Source of the DNA: an uncultured Treponema sp.
Lineage (GTDB): Bacteria; Spirochaetota; Spirochaetia; Treponematales; Treponemataceae
DNA length: 39,072 nt
Reading direction: 5' to 3'
NCBI GenBank assembly: GCA_934699065.1
Contig: CAKUWD010000004.1
Location: forward strand, 1-39,072
This document shows positions 23,681 through 33,000 of this stretch, piece by piece. The notes beneath the pieces were generated by a model, which saw only the letters and a list, made by a program, of their open reading frames with translations, had not been told where the DNA came from and made no database searches. Made by a program: the position numbers and the translations under genes. Within the stretch, counting starts at the first letter, position 1. The number at the start of each line of letters is the position of its first letter.

Positions 23681-25255
23681 ATGAAAACAGTTTGTGGAAA
23701 GGATTTAACTATTGAAGATGTTTGTGATGTTGCACTTCGCGGAGAAGAAGTAAAATTACCGGAAGACAAAGCCTTTTGGGAAACAATTGAAAAGAGCAGA
23801 AAGTTTCTTGAAGATTATATCGCAACAGGTGTTCCAACTTATGGTGTAACAACAGATTTTGGTGACAGTTGTCATAATCAGATTTCTGTAGAAAAAGCTG
23901 GAGAACTTCAGCGTGTTATTTGTACATATCATGGAATTGGTCTTGGTCCAAAGTTTGATCATGAAACTGCACGTGCAGTTGTTCTTGCACGTTTGAATGG
24001 AAATGTAAAAGGTGGACACTCAGCTATCCGTCCTCAGCTTGCCCGCATGATGGTAACCTTGCTCAACAAGGATATCATTCCTGTAATTCCACAGCTTGGT
24101 TCTGTAGGTGCTTCTGGAGACCTTACACCTTTGAGCTACCTCGGTGCAGTAATTATGGGACAGCGCGAAGTTTACTATAAGGGAAAGATTGTTCCAACAA
24201 TGGAAGCCTTCAAGGCAGAAGGAATTGAGCCACTTCCAATTGAAGCAAAGGAAGGCCTTGCAATTATGAACGGTACATCAGTTATGACAGCCGTTGCTTC
24301 ACTTGCATGGAAAAAGGCAGAACGCCTTGCAAAAATCTCAGACTTCCTTACAGCAGTAACTTCAGAAATCACTCGTGGTAAAGATACTCCATTCGTTGCA
24401 AAGGTTAGCGAAATTAAAAATCATAAGGGACAGTGCGAGAGCGCCGCTTACGTTTATAACATCATCAAAGATTCAAAACGTGTATGGCGTTACGAAGACT
24501 TCCTTAATAATCAGATTGAAAAGATGGAAGGAAAAGGCTTTGTTGCTCAGACAAATAAAATCCAGGACCGCTATTCAATCCGCTGCGCTCCTCAGATTAC
24601 TGGCGTTTACCGCGATACATTGCGCTTTGCCCGCGATCTTATTACAGAAGAATTGAACTCTGCAAATGATAATCCTCTTGTAGATATTGAAGCAGGACGT
24701 CTTTACAACACCGGTAACTTCTATGGTGGACACATTTGTGCTGCATGCGATTACATGAGAACAGCTCTTGCAAATATTGCAGACCTTTCAGATAAGCAGG
24801 CAGAAGTTATTATCGATGGAAAGTTCAATGGACTTACAGAAAACCTGATTCCATTTACACCGGCTGATCATCCACGCGCTGGTTTGAGACTTGGCTTTAA
24901 GGCAGCTCAGATTACAATCTCTGCTATTCGTGGTGAAGTTGCAACTTACTGCTTCCCTGTATCTTTGACTTCTGCTCCAACAGAAGCTCTTAATCAGGAT
25001 AAGGTTTCTATGGGAACAATTTCTGCACGCAAGTGGGCAGAGCAAATTGAACTTGTATTCCTTCAGTTTGCTACACATCTTCTTGCTGCAATGCAGGCTG
25101 TTGACCTTGCCGGAAAAGATGATTTTGCTCCATTCACAAAGAAGGTTCACGACGAAGTTCGTAAGATGAGCGCCTTTGTAGAAGATGACCGCGAGCTTGA
25201 TAAGGAAGCTACTGCAGTTGCTGAATGGCTCAAAACAACTGAATTGTTTGCATAA
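23681..25255 (+). CDS. hutH: Aromatic amino acid ammonia-lyase, probably histidine ammonia-lyase
   Basis: A 524-residue MIO-dependent lyase that would release ammonia from histidine to give urocanate. The MIO-forming Ala144-Ser145-Gly146 lies in SVGASGDLTPLSYLG; Tyr54 is in the catalytic loop, and His84 follows LQRVICTY at the substrate-selecting position, as in histidine and tyrosine lyases. The loop reads YGVTTDFGDSC instead of the usual YG.NTGFG, so specificity is less certain. No hutU, hutI or formiminotransferase gene is nearby; it stands alone with its own terminator. The start is ATG 23681 with AGAAGG 10 nt upstream; the in-frame TTG at 23672 is too close to that site. TATAAT at 23641-23646 is a likely -10. 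Confidence 0.82.
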   Translation: MKTVCGKDLTIEDVCDVALRGEEVKLPEDKAFWETIEKSRKFLEDYIATGVPTYGVTTDFGDSCHNQISVEKAGELQRVICTYHGIGLGPKFDHETARAVVLARLNGNVKGGHSAIRPQLARMMVTLLNKDIIPVIPQLGSVGASGDLTPLSYLGAVIMGQREVYYKGKIVPTMEAFKAEGIEPLPIEAKEGLAIMNGTSVMTAVASLAWKKAERLAKISDFLTAVTSEITRGKDTPFVAKVSEIKNHKGQCESAAYVYNIIKDSKRVWRYEDFLNNQIEKMEGKGFVAQTNKIQDRYSIRCAPQITGVYRDTLRFARDLITEELNSANDNPLVDIEAGRLYNTGNFYGGHICAACDYMRTALANIADLSDKQAEVIIDGKFNGLTENLIPFTPADHPRAGLRLGFKAAQITISAIRGEVATYCFPVSLTSAPTEALNQDKVSMGTISARKWAEQIELVFLQFATHLLAAMQAVDLAGKDDFAPFTKKVHDEVRKMSAFVEDDRELDKEATAVAEWLKTTELFA

Positions 25256-25275
25256 ACAATAATAGATTGAAATGA

Positions 25276-25310
25276 AAAAGGCACGCTGGAAATTACCGGC
25301 GTGCTTTTTT
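25276..25310 (+). terminator. Rho-independent terminator of the ammonia-lyase gene
   Basis: Stem GCACGCTGG with CCGGCGTGC (one G-U), loop AAATTA, flanked by A5 and T6. It can work in both directions and so may also end the convergent GH16 gene. Confidence 0.85.
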
Positions 25311-25321
25311 ATCATTCCAAA

Positions 25322-26410
25322 TTATAATTCTTCCTGAGTAACGCTTACATTTTCAATCCAGACATCGTTTGTATCCAGACCAAGATTGAATTCAAGGCGG
25401 GCTGTAGGGTCTGTATCATTTTCCATTGTAAAGAAGTATGAAAAATGTTGACTATCGGTCGTTAGTTCAGGAACGGGACGTTTTACATTTGTTGCATAAG
25501 GTTCGTCTTTTTCATAAACACGAACCCAGTCAATTAGCATTTGAGCCGGAAGGTTTGAATCATCTGGTGCAACTCCGCCGTCGTAATTTCCTCCAAGAGC
25601 AAAGTTTAGCAGAATATAAAAGGGTTTATCAAAAGGAGCAGGGTAAGCATAAGGTTCAGCTTCGCCGGCTCCCAAAGACCACCACTGAGAAGTTTCGTAA
25701 TAAACGGAATCATCTACGAGCCATCTTAAAATACCCGGTTCCCATTCAAGCGAGTAAATATGAAAGCTTTCGATTGTTTCGCCTGCAGGGAATTTATACA
25801 TTCCGCCTGTATTTTTGTTTCCAGGCCAGGCCTGTCCAAAGTGAACAGTTCCGTAAACACGGTTTGGCAAACGACCTTTTGCTTCAAGAATATCAATTTC
25901 TCCGGAAGAAGCCCAAACTCCATAATCTGTAGTAGCAGGCAGTAACCAGAAAGCTGGCCAGATTCCATTACCAGCTGGCATCTTTATTCTTGCTTCAATG
26001 CGGCCGTAGGTTTTTGTAAAGAGTTCTGTGCCGTCGTCTTTTACCGTACGTAAACGTGCAGAAGTATAAGCACAACCTTCGTAATTTTCTTTTCGAGCTT
26101 CAAGAACAAGTTTTCCATCTTTTATAAAAGCATTTTCTTTACGGTAATATTGAAGTTCATTATTTCCCCAACCTTGAAGACCATATTGACTTCCTGTACC
26201 AAGTTGAAAATCCCATTTGTCTGTATCAATTTTCTTTCCGGAAAATTCATCGTTCCATACAAGGTGCCAGCCATGTGGATATTCTGAACCTTTATTTTTG
26301 TGCTGGTTGCAGCTATTTAAACTAACTATCGTTAGTATTGTGATTATTGCGGTAATCGCAGAAACAATGGTTACGGAAAACGAATTGAAAAAAATATTTT
26401 TTCTATGCAT
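25322..26410 (-). CDS. GH16 lipoprotein, laminarinase type
   Basis: A 362-residue surface or periplasmic endo-beta-glucanase. The signal peptide ends in a lipobox (LNSC, Cys34). The GH16 domain (about 47-300) has the catalytic GEIDILEAKG (Glu171 nucleophile, Asp173, Glu176 acid/base); the extra residue in E-I-D-I-L-E and the following YGTVHFG favour beta-1,3-glucanases (laminarinases) over lichenases. The last 45 residues (ARLEFNLGLDTNDVWIENVSV) look like the C-terminal end of a CBM4/9-type binding domain, whose first half is missing. It lies 18 bp after the GH30 stop, in the same orientation, with a GGAGA ribosome binding site, so the two form an operon. Two copies of a short CTAACGATAG-type motif lie in the gene. 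Confidence 0.88.
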   Translation of the reverse strand: MHRKNIFFNSFSVTIVSAITAIITILTIVSLNSCNQHKNKGSEYPHGWHLVWNDEFSGKKIDTDKWDFQLGTGSQYGLQGWGNNELQYYRKENAFIKDGKLVLEARKENYEGCAYTSARLRTVKDDGTELFTKTYGRIEARIKMPAGNGIWPAFWLLPATTDYGVWASSGEIDILEAKGRLPNRVYGTVHFGQAWPGNKNTGGMYKFPAGETIESFHIYSLEWEPGILRWLVDDSVYYETSQWWSLGAGEAEPYAYPAPFDKPFYILLNFALGGNYDGGVAPDDSNLPAQMLIDWVRVYEKDEPYATNVKRPVPELTTDSQHFSYFFTMENDTDPTARLEFNLGLDTNDVWIENVSVTQEEL

Positions 26411-26428
26411 TTATATTCTCCAAAAAAG

Positions 26429-27916
26429 TTATTTAAGAATCCAGGTTTGAATTGCACGAGGCGGACACTTGAGGTAGAGAGTTTTTTCAGATTTGTTTGA
26501 ATCTGAATTTTCTGTGTGTTCATTGCTGTTTGCAGCGGTTCGTACTTTTTCCCAGTTATGAAGGTTATCTGCCTGAGTGTTTTCAGAAGCTTCAATTTTA
26601 AATTCAAAAACAAGATCGGCCTCTGTACGGTTTGTGACAATCAGGACAATTGTTCCGTCAGGATTTTTAAAGGCAACAGTTTCTGCTTCACCGTTTAAAT
26701 GTCCGCTGACAGTAGCCGGTGTCATCCATGAGAAAAACTCTGAACCCAGTCTTATTGCTTCAGGTTTTATAAAACGACTGAAATGGCCAATGTAATAATA
26801 AGAACTCTGGAAGTGAAGTTTACCTTCTTTTTCATCAGCAAGAATAGGAGCGTCGCAGTAGTTTCCTACATGATTAGGACCACCCTTCATATCAAGTACG
26901 ATATTCCAGTCTATCCATTTTGTACAACCGCTCTTAAGATCATTGATAATATTGTGGGCATATCGTTCTCCGGTAAACCAAGCGCCGTTTCGAGGGCCAC
27001 CTTCAATACAACCTTCTGTAAAAATCAAATCAATATCAGGATATTTTTCTGAAATAGTTTTGATATTATCATACTGGTCGCCTGAGTACCAGTGGAAGGC
27101 GAGCCCGGCAACATATTTTGAAGCCCCGGGAACCTTAAGAGATTCTTCCAAACGTTCAAGAGCAAGGTCCCGGTTATGATCCCAGATGTAAATTTTTATG
27201 TCACCAAGTCCTGCTTTTTCGAGGGCTGGTCCCAGATATTGGGCTGCGAATTCTCCTTCTTGAGTTGCAGAGTATTCACAGGAATCCCAGGTTTGAACAG
27301 CAGCCGGTTCGTTTTGTATTGTGACAAAGCTGATTTTGATATTTCGCTCTGCCATCTTTTTTATAAAAGTCACAAAATACTGAGCCCATAATTCCCTGTA
27401 GCAGTCCAAGAGGTGACCGCCATGGTTCATATCACCGTTATCTTTCATCCATAATGGAGGTGACCATGGACTCAATAAAAATTGAACGTCGCTATCTTCG
27501 TTCTTTGCAGCCATTTGAACATCCATAGCCAATGGAGAAATATATTTATCGGTGCGTTCCATAGAGAAAGAATTGAGGGACTCATCTTTTTCTGGAACGC
27601 AGGCCCAGTTATCAAGTGAGAAATCGCAGGAATTCATATGGATGCGGGCAAAACGATAAGCATTTCCTGTTTTAGGATTATAGTAAGCATTAATTGCCTG
27701 TTTACGGACATCAGATGGAAGACGAGAAAGAACATATCCTGATGATTCTGTAAGGGCTCCACCAAAGCCATAAAACTTCTGATATTCATCTTCTGGCTTT
27801 AAAGTAAGAGTGGTTGGAATCCAGCCACTGCCTTCATAAATTCTGTCTTCTGGAGAGATCTCCCATAAACGTTCTGCAGTATCTTTTGCAGTTTCGTAAA
27901 GCTTTTCAATTTTCAT
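26429..27916 (-). CDS. GH30 family glycoside hydrolase, cytoplasmic
   Basis: A 495-residue clan GH-A enzyme with barrel and side beta-domain typical of GH30. FVTIQNEPAAVQTW gives the acid/base Glu203 and LIFTEGCIEGG the nucleophile Glu301; FYGFGGALTESSGYVLS at the N-terminus and LLSPWSPPLWMK are family landmarks. GH30 groups include beta-glucosidase, beta-1,6-glucanase and xylanase activities; the context (GH16, glucan phosphorylase) favours a beta-glucan side-chain role. There is no signal peptide, so it should act in the cytoplasm on imported fragments. It is the first gene of the GH30-GH16 operon. TATACT (27928-27923, minus strand) ends 6 bp before the ATG with no ribosome binding site, suggesting a leaderless transcript. 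Confidence 0.88.
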   Translation of the reverse strand: MKIEKLYETAKDTAERLWEISPEDRIYEGSGWIPTTLTLKPEDEYQKFYGFGGALTESSGYVLSRLPSDVRKQAINAYYNPKTGNAYRFARIHMNSCDFSLDNWACVPEKDESLNSFSMERTDKYISPLAMDVQMAAKNEDSDVQFLLSPWSPPLWMKDNGDMNHGGHLLDCYRELWAQYFVTFIKKMAERNIKISFVTIQNEPAAVQTWDSCEYSATQEGEFAAQYLGPALEKAGLGDIKIYIWDHNRDLALERLEESLKVPGASKYVAGLAFHWYSGDQYDNIKTISEKYPDIDLIFTEGCIEGGPRNGAWFTGERYAHNIINDLKSGCTKWIDWNIVLDMKGGPNHVGNYCDAPILADEKEGKLHFQSSYYYIGHFSRFIKPEAIRLGSEFFSWMTPATVSGHLNGEAETVAFKNPDGTIVLIVTNRTEADLVFEFKIEASENTQADNLHNWEKVRTAANSNEHTENSDSNKSEKTLYLKCPPRAIQTWILK

Positions 27917-28094
27917 AACATGAGTATAAACATAGAGTTATACTATTGATAGTTTGATAATTTTCTAAATGGTGTGTTTTTTTCGGCAAGAGAAAAAGGA
28001 AAAGTCTGTAAAAGGTTTTAAATTTGCCAAATTGAGGTTATAGGTTTATAATAGAAAAGATATTATAAGTAAATTATAAAAAGGAGTTTTCAGC

Positions 28095-29960
28095 ATGAAT
28101 AATCAGGCTAAACTATCGGATATAGTTTTTTCAAAAAAACTATTTATTATTTATTTGTGTACCTATTTTGTGCCATTTTTGACAAGCTGGGTTGCATTTG
28201 TATATTTAAAAGTAATTAAGTTTTCTGATACAATCAGAGGATTTATGACTCCTGTAGGTATTCTGGGAGTAATCTTTGTTCTGACCTTTGTTCTTTGCTG
28301 GTGGTTTTCACAGAAAAGACGGTTCAATAACTTTGATCCTGAAAATCCGGCATCAGTAAAAAAAATGAATAAGCTTGCAAAAAGCTTTCAGAACATTACA
28401 CTTGCAACAGCAATTTTTAATGGTGCTGTTTGTGCATGGATAGTTCAGATATCATTCAGTATGCAGGGTATAGCAGTTGATAAGGCTCCTCTTTATACTA
28501 CCTGCATTGGAAACGTTATTGTAATTTCAGCAACATTTTATATCCGCTTCCTTCAAACTCTGGAAGAGTCACTTTATTCTGTTCCTTACAGTAAAGAATT
28601 TAAAGGTCTTTCTTTGATTATGCGCAGCGGATTAATCAGCGGATTTACTGCAATTGGTACTCTTATGATCACCATAACACCAGTTCTTGTTACAAATCTG
28701 CAGAATCTTCCGATTTCAACTTTAATCTGGCACTATGTTTTCCCTGAAGGAATTATAGGTGCTGCATTTATTGTTATATGTAGTTTGTTGCAGGCAAAAG
28801 GTATGAGTAATCGTGTTAGTATGATTACTGATTTTACACGTCAGGTTGCAGCAAATGATTATACTGGTGAAAATCTTATTATAGAAAGCCGCGATGAATT
28901 TGGTCTTCTTATTAATGACTTGAACTCTTTCAAGGATGTGACAAAAGGGCTTTTAAAAGATATTGATGAGTCTGTTTCTGTTGCAGCAAATACGGCAGAT
29001 AATGTAAGTTCAAGTATGTCTGAAACTTCGGCTGCAATTGAAGAGATTATGGCAAATATTAACAGTGTAAAAGCTCGTGTTGAAAATCAGGCAGAAAGTG
29101 TTGGAAAGAGTGATTCTACAATCCAGAACATGATTGCAAAAATCAATGAGTTGAATGAAAGTGTAAGGGTTCAGGTTTCTGGAGTTTCTACTTCATCAAG
29201 TGCAGTTGAAGAAATGGTTGCAAATATTCGTTCTGTTACTCAGATTCTTGATAATAACACTGCGACAGTACAGGAGCTTGGAGTTGAATCAGAGACAGGT
29301 CGAAAACGAATTAATGAATCTGCAAAGCTTGCTTCTGTAATTCTTGAAAAATCTGCCGGCCTTGTGGAAGCTTCTGCTGTTGTTCAGAGTATTGCTTCAC
29401 AGACAAACCTTCTTGCGATGAACGCTGCTATTGAGGCTGCTCATGCCGGTGATGCTGGTAAGGGATTTGCGGTTGTAGCAGGAGAAATCCGAAAGCTTGC
29501 TGAACAGTCTAATGAGCAGGGTAAAAAGATTAATACCCAGTTAAGTGAACTTCAGGAAATTATTACAAACGTTTCTGAGAATACAAAATCTGTACAGAAT
29601 CAGTTTGAAGTTATTTTTGAACTTACAAATAAGGTTCAGCAGCAGGAAGCTGTTATTAAGAATGCTATGGATGAGCAGAATGCAGGAAGTGCACAGGTTC
29701 TGCAGTCTATTAATGAGATTCAGAATTCTACAGATATTGTAAAAGAAAACTCTGGTATTCTTCTTACTGGTGGTAAAGAGATTGGTGAAGAAATGGGACA
29801 CCTTGCAAATGTTACCCGTGAGATTAATGATTCTATGAATGAGATGGCAGCAGGTTCTGGTCAGATTACAAAGGCTGTTGAGCTCTGTTTTAATCTTACA
29901 AATGATAACCAGAAGAACTTTAATAATCTTAGAGATGAAGTTCGCAAGTTTAAGATTTAG
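28095..29960 (+). CDS. Methyl-accepting chemotaxis protein with six-helix membrane region
   Basis: A 621-residue chemoreceptor. Residues 1-235 hold about six hydrophobic helices with only short loops, so no classical periplasmic ligand-binding domain. A HAMP-like segment follows (about 236-290, MITDFTRQVAANDYTGENL...DEFGLL) and then the long coiled-coil signalling domain, whose tip SIASQTNLLAMNAAIEAAHAG..GKGFAVVAGEIRKLAEQS is nearly canonical. It should cluster with CheA and CheW and steer motility; the membrane domain itself may sense a membrane-proximal or energy signal. It sits between GH30 and the glucan phosphorylase gene, so a role in sensing sugars is possible but unproven. The ribosome binding site is AAGGAG, 9 nt before the ATG. 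Confidence 0.9.
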   Translation: MNNQAKLSDIVFSKKLFIIYLCTYFVPFLTSWVAFVYLKVIKFSDTIRGFMTPVGILGVIFVLTFVLCWWFSQKRRFNNFDPENPASVKKMNKLAKSFQNITLATAIFNGAVCAWIVQISFSMQGIAVDKAPLYTTCIGNVIVISATFYIRFLQTLEESLYSVPYSKEFKGLSLIMRSGLISGFTAIGTLMITITPVLVTNLQNLPISTLIWHYVFPEGIIGAAFIVICSLLQAKGMSNRVSMITDFTRQVAANDYTGENLIIESRDEFGLLINDLNSFKDVTKGLLKDIDESVSVAANTADNVSSSMSETSAAIEEIMANINSVKARVENQAESVGKSDSTIQNMIAKINELNESVRVQVSGVSTSSSAVEEMVANIRSVTQILDNNTATVQELGVESETGRKRINESAKLASVILEKSAGLVEASAVVQSIASQTNLLAMNAAIEAAHAGDAGKGFAVVAGEIRKLAEQSNEQGKKINTQLSELQEIITNVSENTKSVQNQFEVIFELTNKVQQQEAVIKNAMDEQNAGSAQVLQSINEIQNSTDIVKENSGILLTGGKEIGEEMGHLANVTREINDSMNEMAAGSGQITKAVELCFNLTNDNQKNFNNLRDEVRKFKI

Positions 29961-29980
29961 GATGATTTAGAATACGATAG

Positions 29981-30012
29981 AAAAAGGAGTGTCAAATGAC
30001 ACTCCTTTTTTT
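29981..30012 (+). terminator. Bidirectional rho-independent terminator
   Basis: A near-perfect palindrome: AAAAAGGAGTGTCA, AA, then TGACACTCCTTTTTTT. The flanking A and T runs mean it can end both the chemoreceptor transcript and the convergent phosphorylase transcript. Confidence 0.92.
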
Positions 30013-30030
30013 GCTTTTGTTTATAATTCT

Positions 30031-33000
30031 TTACAATGAAAGTTCAACTGTAATTTCTTTAATTATACCATTGCGGGCAAAGAGGTTTGCAGTTTCTTCT
30101 CTGCTAAGACTTGTACCTTCGCGGCGGTTTCCGTTTACAGTAATTGCCGAACTATCGTTAGTTAGTTTGTATATTACTGGAGTACCACACCAGGTAAAGC
30201 GAAGAGTTCCAGCTGCCTGGCCTTCTGTAAAGAATTCTGATTTCTTTAAAATTACAGGCTTAAAGCTTGCACAGCCATCTTCGATATCAAGGCCGAGCTC
30301 GCCCCAGCGGGTAAGAACTTCTTCTTTTACCTGACCTGTCATTCCTGGCTGCTTTGCACCCTGCTGGAATGGAGTGTGTGAATAAGGATCTGCAGGGAAA
30401 GCACCGTATACTTCGGCCTCCTTATTAAATCCAATGCCGGAACGTACTTCGTAATAAGCAGCAGTGAGTTCTTTTATCAGGTCGTCAGAAGCTCCCTGTT
30501 TTACTGCTGCGAAAGTGTTTTCCTGAGCGGCAAGCAGTAATTTGGAAACCATGTGCCAGTAGATGCTTCCTAAGCCTTCGTATGCATAGAAGGTTCCGCT
30601 GCGTCCTGTAAAACTCTGGTGGTTGAAAGTCTTCTCGTAAAGAGCTTCGAGCGCAGAAAGTTCTGCAGCTGTCGGGCGTTTTTCTTCTGGTAATTTTTCG
30701 CAGAATTCTCGAAGGAAACGTACGTTACGGAATTCTCCGTTGAAGTGGAAGGTGTCGTTGCAGTCTGCATATAAAATTGAAGTTCCAGTTTTGTTAATCA
30801 AATTGTTAAGTTCTTTTATGTCACCTACACTTATACAGTTTTTGGCTTCAAACTCTGAAAGTTCCTTATTAGGATAAAGCATATACGAGTTCTGACGTGA
30901 TTCATACATACGGCTGGCGCGGAGAGCTTTAAGAACATTGAGCGCTTCTTCTGGTTTAAGAATTTCGGCAGAAAGAACAGCAACCTGACCTTCGAGCATT
31001 TCCTGAAGATATTCAATTTCCATTCGGTCAGTACCATTCGTGCCTTCGATGATTTTCATTGTATTATATGCATGATAGAGGCCATCATCGCGACGATTCA
31101 AAGAAATTGTTGTTTTGATATGTGAAAGTATAGCATCAAGGATTGAAAGTAATTCTGATTTTTCAATTGATTTTTCGTTGCTGCCATATCCTTTGTTGTA
31201 AAGGGCAGTTCGTTCTGCTTCAAAAATCAGGCCTTCTTTATCTGTAAAAGTCTTACGTAGTTCTGAGTCTGTAGCGGCTTTTGTAGCATCTGTTTCAGAA
31301 TAAAGCTTTCCAAGATTTGTGAAGCAGTCTGCAACAGCAGAAGGAAGCTTATAGTTTTGAGAAGGACTTTCTGCAAATATGTTTCTGAGGAAGCTTGTAA
31401 AGCGGTGAAGGTAATAAAGAGTGACCATAGAAAGACCGTAGCCAGCAAGTGCGTTATTTGCATCATTCCATTCTGGGCGCTGGGTGTTGAGCCAGATTCC
31501 GCCTCCTGGAACGAAGTTTGCCATTTTCGCAATTACAACCTGAATAAGTTTTGTTGCAAGAGTTACAAGAGCAACATTTCCCTGACCGGCAATTCCAGAA
31601 TCAGTTACAAGTTTTGCGTCTGAGCCGGCTTCAGCTGATTTTTCTTTAAGGAGATTGCTGAGTTCCCGGTCGAAGTAAATTGTATTACGAGGATCGGTAG
31701 AGATTTCTTTGTAGGATTTAATTCTGTAAGGAACATTAGAGCTTGCATAGATTTTTTCGCCCAGCTCTGCAACCAGCTGTGACTTATTAAGTTTTGCATA
31801 AATCTCAAGCAGTTTCTGAAGATAAATTACCTGATGGTCTCCCCAGTAACCGATTTGTGCCCATGGATTATCTGGCTCTGGAATTTCCCAGTCGATTCCT
31901 TCGCGTGAAATTCTATAAGGATTAAAGCCTTCGATTGTCATAGCGTTAAGGAATTTTGCAGTCATGTTTTTGATGTACTGTGGGTAAGACCAGACAAGTG
32001 CTTCCCAGTTCTGGAAAATATCACGCCAGTTTCCTTCGTAATTTAAAATTGGATTTCCGTCGTTGTCGCGCAGGTGAATGTTGAAGCGGTTCCATGGACG
32101 GCTTGGGTCACCGTGGCGGCGGCTGAAGGTGAGTGGCATGTATTCATAAAAAAGACGGGAGAGTTGAGGATTCATGAACTTTTGTACAGAGGCTTCGAGT
32201 TCGCCATAGTTTACGAATCCATCCTTGTCGGCATTTCCGCGGGCGTCTGTACCTGCTTTTTCTGCGAGTTCTACAAGAGCCTTATTTCGCTGGCCAACAA
32301 ATTTTACGAAATCGCCAAGATTTATTTTTCCATTATTTGCAAAAAAGCCGCCGCGCATAATATTGAACATAACGTTTTCTGAATGGTGAACACAGGTCAT
32401 AGTTTCAGCAGTTTCCTGGAAACCGTCTGCTTCGCCAATGTAGATTTCCATAAGCTTTTTGACTTCTGCAATGTCGGCTTCGAGGATGGCTGTTATTTTC
32501 TTGCGGTCTTTAAGTTCTTTTTTAAGAAGTGCGATTTTAGCAGCATCGAGACGGGTGTCGAAAACCTGGTACCAGGAAGATTGTCCGCTCGCGCCGGACA
32601 ATGAAAGGGATTTGCAAATATAAGCAGCAGGTCTTTTTCCTTTTACAACGTTCATTGTTTTAATATTTCCGTTTTCTGCAAACTCAAGAGGTGAGTTCGG
32701 ATTCAGGAAGAGCTGGTCTTCTGTATTGAACCAGCTTACGTTTGCAAAAAGACCTTCGCTTGGTTCTGCTTTATCGGTTACGATAGAAGAAACTGCAAAA
32801 AGGACAAGACTCGATTCAGCATCTAAATCTGTTTTTTTGTAAGCATCGAGAAGTACGCTGTTGTTATTCTGGAAGTCTGCAGTTACACAGGCAGGCAGAA
32901 TGTTACGGCAACCGTCGAGAACCTGTAATTTGATTTCTTTATCTGATAGATTAGTAATGACACTCTTTTTAACAAGGCCATATTTTGCAGATGAGGTCCA

